Assembly (NCBI GenBank): GCA_040387035.1
Contig: JAZKEN010000063.1
Coordinates: 1-64,000 of the forward strand
Length of the DNA: 64,000 nucleotides
Direction: 5' to 3'
From: Methylotenera_A sp040387035
GTDB taxonomy: Bacteria > Pseudomonadota > Gammaproteobacteria > Burkholderiales > Methylophilaceae
The notes under the pieces were generated by a model. That model did not search any database, was not told the DNA's origin, and saw only the letters and a list, made by a program, of their open reading frames with translations. Both the position numbers and the translations under genes were made by a program. The first letter of the stretch is position 1; every line of letters begins with the position of its first letter. Positions 34,699-45,500 of this stretch are shown in pieces.

Positions 34699-35151
34699 AT
34701 GATGACCAATTCTAGATTAACAATAGCTAGTATTTTAATGTTAAGTTTATTTGCCTTGCCTGCGTGCGACAAAACAGCCACAACTGACAGCGTGGCCCAG
34801 TTTGAAGCCGAGCTATCACCTAAAAGTGAAGTTCCGCCAATCGTAGGTGATGCGGATGGTGAGGCGGAAATAAAAATCGACCAGGCTACCAATAAATTAA
34901 CCTGGAAAATTGAGTATGAAGACCTCACTGGTAATGTGACAGACGCCCACTTTCATGGCCCGGCCATGATAGGTGAAAAGGCTGGAGTCGCCTTGCAGAT
35001 AGAGGGTGATTTAAGCAGCCCGATCAAGGGCGAAGCAACGCTGACCGCTGCCCAGACTGCCGATTTACTGGCTGGTAGATGGTATGTGAATTTGCACACA
35101 GCGGCTCATCCGGATGGTGAGATTCGCGGTCAATTGGTACCTAAATCCTAA
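34699..35151 (+). CDS. CHRD-domain lipoprotein
   Basis: Lipoprotein of 150 residues: signal peptide with lipobox LPAC (cysteine at 23) and one CHRD domain (FEAELSPKSEVPPIVGDADGEAEIKID; THFHGP-like VTDAHFHGPA; GRWYVNLHTAAHPDGEIRGQL). CHRD domains were named from chordin; bacterial ones are extracytoplasmic and of unknown function. GGGAG precedes the ATG; a second ATG follows directly. A strong hairpin terminator lies just after the stop. Confidence 0.9.
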   Translation: MMTNSRLTIASILMLSLFALPACDKTATTDSVAQFEAELSPKSEVPPIVGDADGEAEIKIDQATNKLTWKIEYEDLTGNVTDAHFHGPAMIGEKAGVALQIEGDLSSPIKGEATLTAAQTADLLAGRWYVNLHTAAHPDGEIRGQLVPKS

Positions 35152-35156
35152 GTAAT

Positions 35157-35190
35157 TGCTTAATTGAAACGTAACTGTTTCAATTAAGCA
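35157..35190. terminator. Bidirectional hairpin between CHRD gene and nnrD
   Basis: TGCTTAATTGAAAC (35157-35170) pairs perfectly with 35177-35190 around a six-base loop, between two convergent genes. It lacks a long T run, so it may act as an mRNA end stabiliser as well as a terminator. Confidence 0.7.
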
Positions 35191-35221
35191 AAATGTAAAG
35201 CTTGTGTGCTTTGCAATGAGT

Positions 35222-36034
35222 CTATTGGCTAAGTTGGTTGATTTGCTTGCGTGCCTCTTGTGCGACTTCCGATGCGGTTAGGCCTATAGGGCCTATTCCG
35301 TCTGCAACCAGCTTGTCGGCAGCTGCGCCATGCACATATATACCTAGTTTGGCAGCTTCTAGCACACCCAACCCTTGCGCAATCAAGCTGGCAATAATGC
35401 CGCTTAACACATCACCTGTACCGCCACTAGCCAAGCCTGCATTGCCGGTGGTGTTAATAAACCAGTTGCCGTCATTATCCGCACAAATCGTACCGGCACC
35501 TTTCAACACGCTGGTGACGCCAAATTTTCTGGCTAGGTCAAGGGTGCTTTGCTGGCGATTGGCTTGAATATTCTCTACCGTGGTTTTTAATAACCTGGCC
35601 GCCTCAGCCGGGTGAGGCGTGATGACACTGGCCGCTTGGCGCTGCTGTAATGCCAAGGCTAAATGCGGATGCTGGCTGATCAGATTAAGTGCATCTGCAT
35701 CTAATAGTAAGGACACAGGGTGTGCCAGGCAAAGCGCTAATAAATCGATTGCCGTTTTTGATTGACCCAAGCCAGGGCCAATCACTATACAACTTAACTG
35801 CGCGAGGTTGGTAAGTGTAGAGGCTGAGCGGATCATGATTTCTGGGTGGCAGGGGTCTACAGCAGGTGCACCGCTGGCTAAAAACATCGCATACGTGCGC
35901 CCGGCGCCACACAATAATGCAGCGCGCGCGGCCAATAAAACGGCGCCTAGCATACCGCTGTCACCCCCCACAATGGCCACGCTGCCAAAATTGCCTTTGT
36001 GCGAGTCAGCAGCACGCGGCGGCAACGCACGCAA
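35222..36034 (-). CDS. nnrD: ADP-dependent (S)-NAD(P)H-hydrate dehydratase
   Basis: Repairs damaged hydrated NADH and NADPH using ADP or ATP. 270 residues with SHKGNFGSVAIVGGDSGMLGA at the N terminus, LSCIVIGPGLGQS, LLLDADALNLIS, VITPHPAEAARLL, VLKGAGTICADNDGNWFINTTGNAGLASGGTGDVLSGIIA, matching the YjeF C-terminal kinase-like fold. It lacks the N-terminal epimerase domain of fused YjeF. The start is TTG (36032-36034) with AAGGAG seven bases upstream and no ATG available in frame. It shares its upstream region with katE and Crp/Fnr-type site 12. Confidence 0.92.
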   Translation of the reverse strand: MRALPPRAADSHKGNFGSVAIVGGDSGMLGAVLLAARAALLCGAGRTYAMFLASGAPAVDPCHPEIMIRSASTLTNLAQLSCIVIGPGLGQSKTAIDLLALCLAHPVSLLLDADALNLISQHPHLALALQQRQAASVITPHPAEAARLLKTTVENIQANRQQSTLDLARKFGVTSVLKGAGTICADNDGNWFINTTGNAGLASGGTGDVLSGIIASLIAQGLGVLEAAKLGIYVHGAAADKLVADGIGPIGLTASEVAQEARKQINQLSQ

Positions 36035-36164
36035 AAAACTACTCCTTGTAAGCCTGTGCGCTTCAAATGAACTTACGTTTTTGTGATCGCTGGCGATTCT
36101 TGATTCCTTTCAACACCTCAATAAACAAGCTAGACCGCTTTAAATGATGCAATTTATTTTTTTA

Positions 36165-36180
36165 CGTACGTTATCGTACT
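36165..36180 (+). promoter_or_regulatory. Crp/Fnr-type site 12 (katE promoter)
   Basis: CGTACG-TTAT-CGTACT; GTACG-TTAT-CGTAC is a perfect 5-4-5 repeat. TAGCAT (36202-36207) is centred exactly 32 bp downstream; katE starts at 36280. It lies in the divergent region with nnrD (36035-36279) and could affect both. Confidence 0.6.
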
Positions 36181-36279
36181 GACGCCTAATTTATAACTTA
36201 ATAGCATAGTGTTTTTAATGCTTGGGTAAAACATAAATTTTTTTGTTACCCATTACCAATTTTATTAAAGGCCAACTCT

Positions 36280-38457
36280 ATGTCTACACCACCAAAAGAA
36301 GATAAACCTAACTTAACCGGTTTAAATCCTAGCGAATCGGATGCCAATCGTTCGCAACAAGCGGCTTCGGTTGTAGCACAACAACCGGGCGAATCGCTTA
36401 CGACCAATCAAGGCCTGTTGATTAGCGATAATCAAAATTCTCTGCGCGCAGGCGTACGCGGGCCCACTTTATTGGAAGACCATATTCTGCGTGAAAAAAT
36501 CATGCATTTTGATCATGAGCGTATCCCGGAGCGTGTGGTACATGCACGCGGCGCAGCGGCACATGGCGAATTTGAATTGTATGAAAATATGGGCAAAGTG
36601 ACTAAAGCCGGTTTCCTGAATGATAAAAACCTTAAAACGCCGGTGTTCGTCAGGTTTTCTACTGTCGCTGGTTCACGTGGCTCTGCCGATACAGCGCGCG
36701 ATGTGCGTGGCTTTTCGGTTCGGTTTTATACGCAAGAAGGTAATTTCGACTTGGTGGGCAATAATGTTCCGGTGTTTTTTGTACAAGATGCCATTAAGTT
36801 TCCTGACCTGATTCATTCGGTGAAACCGGAGCCGCACAACGAAATCCCACAAGCTTCTTCTGCCCACGATACGTTTTGGGATTTTATCTCCATGGTGCCG
36901 GAAACTACGCACACCATTATGTGGGTGATGTCCGATCGTGGTATCCCGCGTAGCTTTGCCGATATGGAAGGCTTTGGCGTGCATACGTTCCGCTTTATCG
37001 ATGCCGTGGGCAAATCCAGCTTCGTTAAGTTTCACTGGAAACCGGTGGCTGGCGTGCATTCATTGGTGTGGGATGAGGCGGTTAAATTAGCTGGCAAAGA
37101 TGCTGATTTCCACAGGCGCAATTTATGGGAATCGATTGATAAAGGCCAGTACCCGGCGTGGGAATTAGGCGTGCAAATAGTGCCGGAAGAAGATGAACAC
37201 AAATTTGATTTTGACTTGCTGGATGCGACAAAACTGATCCCCGAATCCCTGGTGCCAGTGCAAATCATCGGCAAAATGACCTTGAACCGTAACCCGGATA
37301 ATTATTTTGCCGAAACCGAGCAAGTGGCTTTTCACCCTGGGCATTTAGTACCGGGAATCGATTTTAGTAATGACCCATTATTGCAAGGCCGTTTATTTTC
37401 TTATTCCGATACACAGTTATCGCGTTTAGGCAGCGCCAATTTTCATGAGCTGCCGATCAACCGACCCATCGCCGAAGTGCATAATAACCAACGCGATGGC
37501 CATATGCGCCATGCCATTGTCAAAGGACGGGTCAGCTATCAACCCAATACTTTAGGTGGTGGCTGCCCGATGCAAAGGCCATGGGAGCAGGGCGGTTTTG
37601 TAAGCCATCCCGAAGCGATGGAAGGCAACAAGATACGTGCACGCAGCCCTAGCTTTGCTGATCACTTTTCGCAAGCGGCGCTATTCTGGCGCAGTCAATC
37701 ATCTTGGGAGCAAGATCATATCGTTGACGCATTTTGTTTTGAGTTGGGTAAAGTCGAAGTGCCAGCCATACGCGAACGTATGGTATCCACACTGACGCAA
37801 GTTAACCCGGTACTGGCGCAGCGTGTGGCTGAAGGCCTGAATATGGCGGTGCCTGCACCACCAATTGGCCACGATGAAGTGCCATATACCAACAAGCCCA
37901 ATATGGATGCTGCATTAAGCATGGCGGATGTGCCTGATACCGGAATCGCTGGTCGCAAGGTGGCTATCCTGGTGAGCGATCATGTAGATAGTGCATTAGT
38001 AAACGCGGTGCGCAAAGCACTGGAAGCACAAGGAGCGGTGATTAAACTGCTTGCACCAAAACTAGGTACGGTTAAGAGCAATGAAGGTGAAACCCTTCAA
38101 ATAGATCACAGCTTGCCTACGGTATCCTCGGTTCTGTTTGATGCGGTATTCGTACCCGGTGATGAAGCCAGTGCTGCAACTTTATGCCAGGACGCAAACG
38201 CGATATTATTTGTAAAAGAAGCTTATAAGCATGGCAAAGCCATTGCAGCAAGCGATGGCGGCGTATCGTTACTGGAAAAAGCAGATTTACTGAAAGCCGG
38301 CACGTCATCAGGCACAGAAAGCCCGCAATTCAGGGGCCCTGGCATTGTGGTTGAATTAGGTGAATCCGTGGACAAAGCGTTTATAGAGCGATTCGCCACT
38401 GCCATTGCGCAACATCGTTTTTATGACCGCACTGACCTTGATGCAATAGTGGCTTAG
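36280..38457 (+). CDS. katE: Large-subunit monofunctional catalase HPII
   Basis: Clade II catalase of 725 residues that decomposes hydrogen peroxide. The catalytic histidine is H88 (ERVVHARGAAAHGEFE) and the haem-ligand tyrosine Y375 (RLFSYSDTQLSRLG); FVRFSTVAGSRGSADTARDVRGFSVRFYT is also typical. The flavodoxin-like C-terminal domain (about 560-725, GRKVAILVSDHVDSALVNAVRKALEAQGAVIKLLAPKLG) marks the large-subunit class. AAAGG precedes the ATG. It is cytoplasmic and expected to be induced in stationary phase or stress. Together with the small catalase-family protein it gives the island two haem peroxide enzymes. Confidence 0.97.
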   Translation: MSTPPKEDKPNLTGLNPSESDANRSQQAASVVAQQPGESLTTNQGLLISDNQNSLRAGVRGPTLLEDHILREKIMHFDHERIPERVVHARGAAAHGEFELYENMGKVTKAGFLNDKNLKTPVFVRFSTVAGSRGSADTARDVRGFSVRFYTQEGNFDLVGNNVPVFFVQDAIKFPDLIHSVKPEPHNEIPQASSAHDTFWDFISMVPETTHTIMWVMSDRGIPRSFADMEGFGVHTFRFIDAVGKSSFVKFHWKPVAGVHSLVWDEAVKLAGKDADFHRRNLWESIDKGQYPAWELGVQIVPEEDEHKFDFDLLDATKLIPESLVPVQIIGKMTLNRNPDNYFAETEQVAFHPGHLVPGIDFSNDPLLQGRLFSYSDTQLSRLGSANFHELPINRPIAEVHNNQRDGHMRHAIVKGRVSYQPNTLGGGCPMQRPWEQGGFVSHPEAMEGNKIRARSPSFADHFSQAALFWRSQSSWEQDHIVDAFCFELGKVEVPAIRERMVSTLTQVNPVLAQRVAEGLNMAVPAPPIGHDEVPYTNKPNMDAALSMADVPDTGIAGRKVAILVSDHVDSALVNAVRKALEAQGAVIKLLAPKLGTVKSNEGETLQIDHSLPTVSSVLFDAVFVPGDEASAATLCQDANAILFVKEAYKHGKAIAASDGGVSLLEKADLLKAGTSSGTESPQFRGPGIVVELGESVDKAFIERFATAIAQHRFYDRTDLDAIVA

Positions 38458-38488
38458 AAGATAGTGGCCTAGAAATTTGAAGAGGTTT

Positions 38489-39352
38489 ATGGGAAAAATC
38501 TGGCAACTGATTAAAATGACAGCAAATGGCTGGAGCGATGATTACGTCTCCAGCATGGGTGCAGCATTGGCTTTCTACACTTTGTTTTCCATTGCACCCA
38601 TGCTGTTAATCGTGTTGTCAATTGCCGGATTCTTTTTTGGTTTGGAAGCCGCACGCGGCGAGATAGTAGGCCAACTCAATCATTTAATGGGTGAGCAAGG
38701 CGCCGTTGCGGTACAAGCGTTGCTACAAACTGTTAACCAGCCGCAAGAGGGCATGATTGCAACCATTATCGGCTCCGTACTCCTGCTTGTGGGCGCGACT
38801 ACGGTATTTGGCGAATTGCAAAACTCCCTGGATCGTATCTGGTGCGTGCCGGAACGGGCTAAAATAAATGGCATCGTTGCGCTATTCAGGGAGCGCATCC
38901 TGTCCTTCGGCATAATATTGGGTATCGGCTTTATCCTCTTGGTTTCCTTGATCTTCAGTGCGGCCTTGTCTGCTATCAGCCAAATGTGGTCAACGGATTC
39001 GAGCGAGTGGGTTACTTTATTGAAAATCCTTAATATCGTTTTCAGTTTTGTGATGACGACGGCGATGTTTGCCATGATTTATAAATTTATGCCCAGCGCT
39101 AAAATTGCCTGGGGCGAGGTGTGGCTAGGTGCATTAATTACCGCTATTTTGTTTACTGTGGGTAAATTATTAATAGGGTTGTATATCGGTACCAGCCAGA
39201 TTGCCTCGGGCTTTGGTGTAGCGGGTTCACTAGTGGTGTTGCTGGTGTGGGTCTATTATTCGGCGCAGGTTTTCTTGCTAGGGGCTGAGTTTACCTGGGC
39301 TTATTCCAAAACTTACGGGTCACGAAAGGCTAAAATTAGCGCAAAGGCATAG
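38489..39352 (+). CDS. YihY/BrkB-family inner-membrane protein
   Basis: Membrane protein of 287 residues with about six helices: GAALAFYTLFSIAPMLLIVLSIAGFFFG, ATIIGSVLLLVGATTVFGELQNSLDRIWCV, SFGIILGIGFILLVSLIFSAALSAI, IVFSFVMTTAMFAMIYKFMP, and the C-terminal FGVAGSLVVLLVWVYYSAQVFLLGAEFTWAY. Start at ATG 38489 with GAAGAGG upstream. The family was once called RNase BN by mistake; its function is unknown. It lies 31 bp after katE and is probably transcribed with it. Confidence 0.92.
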   Translation: MGKIWQLIKMTANGWSDDYVSSMGAALAFYTLFSIAPMLLIVLSIAGFFFGLEAARGEIVGQLNHLMGEQGAVAVQALLQTVNQPQEGMIATIIGSVLLLVGATTVFGELQNSLDRIWCVPERAKINGIVALFRERILSFGIILGIGFILLVSLIFSAALSAISQMWSTDSSEWVTLLKILNIVFSFVMTTAMFAMIYKFMPSAKIAWGEVWLGALITAILFTVGKLLIGLYIGTSQIASGFGVAGSLVVLLVWVYYSAQVFLLGAEFTWAYSKTYGSRKAKISAKA

Positions 39353-39518
39353 GCGCTTAATACCGTGTTTAAGAAACGCAGCGCAACTTGCTATGTTAAC
39401 CAGCGCACAGTAAGAGAAATCAAACTAGCCTAAATTTGAAGGTGTGCCGTTTAACAAGCAATTAATCAATGGCCGAACTTAAATACTAGCTTCAGTATTT
39501 GCCCCGCACTATCTATTA

Positions 39519-42500
39519 TTGAGAGCTAATATCATCGCTAACTTTTCTACTATTTCAAAAAAACTTTCAAGAGTATTTGCGTACGTTCGAGAAACCGTAC
39601 CTAAAGAAATAGACCCTGAGCTGTTGCGAGCTGAGTTGCTAAGCATTGAACAGCTCAAACGTCATGCAGTTGATCTTGCCAGGTCACATACCGTTAATCC
39701 TAAACTTGGGCCCGATTGTTTACTGGCGAGGCTGTCAGATAACGCCAGCGTTATTCTGGATGCCTATGAAACCATATCTACGGCAAACAGCAATTCGGCC
39801 AAAATCGGCCAAAACTTGGCGCCAGCCGAGACTTGGTTGCTGGATAATTACTATTTAATCCAACAACAAATCACTTTGGCCCAGCGCCACCTGCCGCGCG
39901 GCTACAGCAAGCAATTGCCGCGCTTGGTGGGCGGCGTATCGAACGGTTTTCCACGCATTTATGATTTAGCATTGGCCTTGATTTCACATATGGATGGCCG
40001 TGTGGACAGCGAAAATGCGACCCAATTCATTGCCGCTTACCAAAGTGTAGAGCCATTGATGCTGGGTGAGTTGTGGGCGTTTCCTATCATGCTGCAATTG
40101 GCCTTAATTGAAAACCTGCGCCGCGTTTCGGTGCGCATCGCCAACCGGCGTGAAGAGCATGAAAGTGCCACTATGTGGGCTGACCGCATGCTGGCGGCGG
40201 CAGAGAGTGAGCCCAAGCAAATCATCCAGCTGTTGGCCAAATTCGCTGATGCAGATGTTCCGCTGACCGCGTCATTCGTTGAAGAGTTTTACGCCAAGCT
40301 GCAAGACCAGGGCACGGCAATGGCCTTTGTGCAAACCTGGGTTGAGCAGCAATTATTACTGCAACATGTTACCGCTACGCAATTGCTGGAATCAGCCAGC
40401 AGGACGGCAGCGGCTAATCAGATATCAATCGCCAACAGTATTGGCAGTTTGCGTTTTATCGGCGCGATGGATTGGCGTAATTTTGTCGAATCGTTAAGTG
40501 CGGTTGAGCAATTGCTGGCGCAAGACCCCATCAACGAATACGCCAATCAAGACTTTTCAACGCGCGACCGCTACCGTCATGCGATTGAAGATGTGGCTAA
40601 ACTGATGCCGAAAAATAAATCGGCCGCTGGAAACCAATGCTCGCAATATGAAATAGCGGCGGCACGCACCGCGATTGACCTGGCCGATACGGCGCATAAA
40701 TTACTGGGCAGCCAGCACCGTAGCGCGCATATAGGCTTTTACTTGATTGATGACGATGGTTTATGTTTACTCAAGAAAACATTGAATTGTCGCAAACCAT
40801 TCATCTCGACGGTTAAAAAGAACTGCAAACCATTCAGTTTATTCTTTTATGTGGGCAGTATTTTGTTGCTCACCGCCTTATTTACCGCAATCATCGTTTT
40901 TGCCGGAATGTATATCCCACTTAGGGATTGGCAGGTTTGGCTGCTGGGTGTGATTGCTTTTGTCGGTACTTCGGCGATGGCTGTGTCACTGGTCAATTTG
41001 TTGGTGACGCAAACGCTTAGGCCGCATGCTTTACCAAGGCTGGACTTTTCCAAAGGCGTGCCGGAGCAGCATCGCACCATGGTGGTGATTCCAACCCTGA
41101 TCAGTAATACAGCAGAGATTGATGCTTTGCTGGAAGCTTTAGAGATTCGCTATTTAGGTAATCGCGATAACAATCTATTGTTTGCATTGCTCACCGATTT
41201 CAGGGATGCAACAGACCGCGTAATGCCAGAGGATGCTGCAATTATTGCCCATATCCGGGAAGGAATAGAGACACTCAACACCCGCTATACTAACGACAGG
41301 CCCAGCATCTTTTACCTGTTTCATCGGCAACGCGAGTGGAATGCGGTTGATGAGGTTTGGATGGGGTATGAGCGCAAGCGTGGTAAATTAGAACAGTTTA
41401 ATACCCTATTGCGGGATGGCGATATGCTTGGCAGTAATCAATCTGCTTTTGCGGATATTGTCGGTGATACCACTGTGTTAAGCAGTATTCGATACGTGAT
41501 TACGCTAGACACCGATACCCAGTTGCCACGCGATTCAGCGCGTAAGTTAATCGGCAATATGGCGCATCCGCTCAATCGGCCGGTATTTGATACTGAGCTG
41601 GGCCGCATCAAGCATGGTTATGCCATCTTGCAGCCGCGTGCCTCCATTGGCTTGATCAGCGCCAACCAAACATGGTTCACCAAACTCTATGCAGGTGAAT
41701 CCGGTATGGATCCCTACACGCGCGAAGTATCTGATGTCTACCAAGATATTTTCGCGGAAGGCTCATTTGTCGGCAAAGGCATTTATGACGTCGATGCGTT
41801 CAGGCTGGCGGTGGACGGGCGCTTTCCCAACAACCTGATCTTAAGCCATGACCTGCTGGAAAGCGGCTATGCCAGGAGCGCGCTGGTGAGCGATGTTGAT
41901 TTAATTGAAGAGCATCCGGCCAGCTATGCGATGGATATCAGCCGCCGTCACCGCTGGGTGCGAGGTGACTGGCAATTGGCAGGATGGTTGCTGCCGCGCG
42001 TGCCAGCAGCAGATGGTTTGAATGTAAACAGGCAAGCCAATCCATTAAGCGCCTTATCGATCTGGAAAATCATCGACAACCTAAGGCGCAGCCTAATTGC
42101 CCTGTCCTTGTTTGCCTTAATCGTCGCTGGCTGGCTGCTAGGCACTTCGTTTCTAGTCATGCTGGTCATTCAAGTCGTGGTGCTGGCGGTTTTATTCTTG
42201 CCGCCACTATTAAGCAGCTGGATTACACTGGTCAATAAGCCCAAAGAGCGCGCCTGGCTTGCCCATATCAGGTTGTCGAACCAGGCGGCAACACACGCTT
42301 TGTTGCTAGCAGCTTTAACCCTGGTCTTTTTACCCTACGAAGCGGCGATCAATATCGATGCGATCCTGCGTTCGGCAGGACGCATGTTACTGACCAAGCG
42401 CGGCCTTTTGCTTTGGCATCTGCCCATTTACACCAAGCGAAATGCAAGCGCTAGCTGGCTGGATTTTTATAAAGAGATGTGGATCGCGCCAGCGATTGCG

Positions 42501-45500
42501 TTATTGCTTGCGGCTTACTTCATTGGTGTACAAAGCCTGCATAGCTACCCCTTGGTGGTTTGGCAATTCTGCGCACCGGTATTATTGCTTTGGTTTGTTT
42601 CGCCGCTGGTGGCTTGGTGGATCAGCAAGCCCATCACTTCAAAAGCAGCGCCGTTAACACAAGAGCAGACGGTATTTCTGCAACTCAGTGCAAGACGTAC
42701 CTGGCGCTATTTTGATCAATACGTGTCTGCGGAAGAAAATTGGTTGCCACCCGATAATGTGCAGCAATACCCAGCCTCAATGATTGCGTCGCGCACATCG
42801 CCAACCAATATCGGTATGGGTTTGTTGGCTAACCTGGCCGCTTATGATTTTGGTTATATTACCGCGGACAGGCTGCTGGAGCTGACTCAAAACACCCTGA
42901 ATACCATGGAAAAACTGACGCGCTACCATGGGCATTTTTATAATTGGTACGACACGCGCACCTTGCAGGTTTTAAACCCGCAATACGTCTCATCCGTCGA
43001 TAGCGGAAATTTGGCCGGGTGCTTGTTAACCTTGCAGGCAGGCCTGTTGGAGCTTAAAAACCGCCCCTTAGAACCGAATACAACCTTGCAAGGCTTGTGC
43101 GATACCCTCAGCATATTAGCCGAGCATGTGCCTATACTGCCGGCAAAAGCCTTTGAAAGTAAGATTAAATTATTGCAAGACACGCTGCAGCAGGCCATAT
43201 CTAAGCCAGTGCCAGGCGCTCAGCAACCACATCAATTACTGGCTAAAATCCAGCAAATAGCCAATGAAATGCATGCAGCACTGCCCGTAGAGACAGAACA
43301 GCAAGATGAGTTGATTTATTGGATCAAGGCATTTAATTCGCAGGTTGCGGCGTTTCTGGAAGAAGCGAAAAGCAGCCTCAACGTAAATGTTGGCCGCAAT
43401 AATAAACGCTTGCAACTGATTGATGAGCTGGCTGCGCGCAGTGCGAATTTGGCTGAAATGGATTTTGGCTTTTTATATGACAACGCGACCGATTTATTAA
43501 GCATCGGCTTTGATGTCGGTGAGCGCAGGCGTGATCCGTCTTGTTATGACCTATTGGCATCCGAAGCCAGGTTGGCCAGCTTTTTATTGATCGCGCAAGG
43601 CCAATTGCCGCAAAAACATTGGTTTTCACTAGGCCGCTTACTAACCAGTATCAGTGGTGATGTCAGCCTGCTTTCATGGTCGGGCTCCATGTTTGAATAC
43701 TTGATGCCTCAACTGATCATGCCCAGTTTTGAAAACACCTTACTAGACCAGACTTGCAAAGCGGTAGTGCGCCGGCAGATTCAATATGGCCAGCAAAATA
43801 GTGTGCCTTGGGGCATTTCGGAGTCTTGCTATAACGCGACGGATATCGGGCAAGTCTATCAATATCGCGCTTTTGGGGTGCCAGGCTTGGGTTTTAAAAG
43901 GGGCCTTGCCGATGACCTGGTGATTGCGCCTTATGCCAGTGCGCTGGCATTGATGGTGATGCCGAATGAAGCCTGCAAAAACCTGCAGAAACTGGCTGCC
44001 AGTGGCTTTGTCGGGCACTATGGATTTTATGAAGCGATTGACTACACGCCTAATCGCTTGCCGCGTGGCAAGAACCATGCGACCGTACTAACGTTTATGG
44101 CACACCATCAAGGCATGAGCCTGCTGGCTTTTGCCCAGGTTTTATTGAATAAACCGATGCAGCGCCGGTTTATGGCAGCTCCTTACATCAAGGCCACAGA
44201 GTTACTGCTGCAAGAGCGCATTCCAAAACAGGGCGCAACCCTGCAGCCGCACACGGCAGAGCTTAATGCGAACGTGCTCAATGATACCGAAGCTGCCGGC
44301 GCCATTATGCGCGTGTTTCCTGAAACCAATACGCCGATTCCAGAAGTGCACTTGCTGTCCAATGGCCGCTACCATGTGATGGCAACCAATGCCGGCGGCG
44401 GCTACAGCCGCTGGCACGATTTAGCCGTGACGCGCTGGCGCGAAGACGGTACCCAGGATAACTGGGGCACGTTTATTTATTTGCGTGATATGGATAACCA
44501 GCGTTACTGGTCTAGCGCACACCAGCCAACGCTACGCAAGGCGGATTTTTATGAAGCCGTCTTCTCACAGGCGCGTGCAGAATACAGGCGCCGCGACCAA
44601 TCGATTGAAACCCATACTGAGATCAGCGTTTCACCTGAGGATGATGTAGAGATTCGTCGCGTCACTTTGACCAATCTGTCCGCGCGCTCGCGCAATATTG
44701 AAATTACCAGTTATGCTGAGGTAATTTTAGCGCCACAAAATGCCGACTTAGCGCACCGTTCGTTTAGCAATCTATTCGTACAGACCGAAATTTTGCATGA
44801 CAGGAACGCTATTATTTGCACAAGGCGGCCACGCACCCAAGATGAACGGGTGCCTTGGATGTTTCATTTAATGGCGGTATCGAGCACGCATGCCGGCGAA
44901 ATGGACGGCGCAATAGCCGAATCGCCTAGCTATGAAACAGACAGAGCCAGGTTTATAGGCCGCGGCCGAACACCGGCTAATCCGATTGTTTTTGATTCTG
45001 TTGACGAAACAAAAACGTCAGACAGCTTATTGGGCCATGTCTCCAGCCAGATCAGTGATCAACTGTTTGGCAGGCCAACCAATAAAACCTGGCCGGCTAA
45101 ATCCGAACCATTATCTAATACCGATGGCTCAGTTCTAGATCCTGTCGTCGCCATTAGGCGCTCCATTCATTTGTCAGCCGATCAATCCACCACTGTACAG
45201 ATTATTTCTGGCGTCACTAATTCGCGTGAAGCGGCATTAGCCCTGATAGACAAATATGGCGACAGGCATTTTGTGGAACGTGCTTTTGAGATGGCATGGT
45301 TTCAAAGCCAGGAAGTGTTACGCATGTTGAGCGCATCTGAAGCTGATGCGCAGGTGTATGGCCGCTTGGCCAGTTCTGTTATTTATTGCAATTCTATGCG
45401 CCGCGCCGCGCCTAACGTTATTTCGCGCAATCACTTAGGCCAGTCTGGCCTATGGCGGTTTGGCGTTTCCGGTGATTTGCCGATTGTGCTGATTCGTATT

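Noticed and set aside
39394..39409. Thirteenth Crp/Fnr-type site upstream of ndvB
   Set aside because: The left half and the spacer are poor and no -10 box is well placed; kept only as a weak remark.
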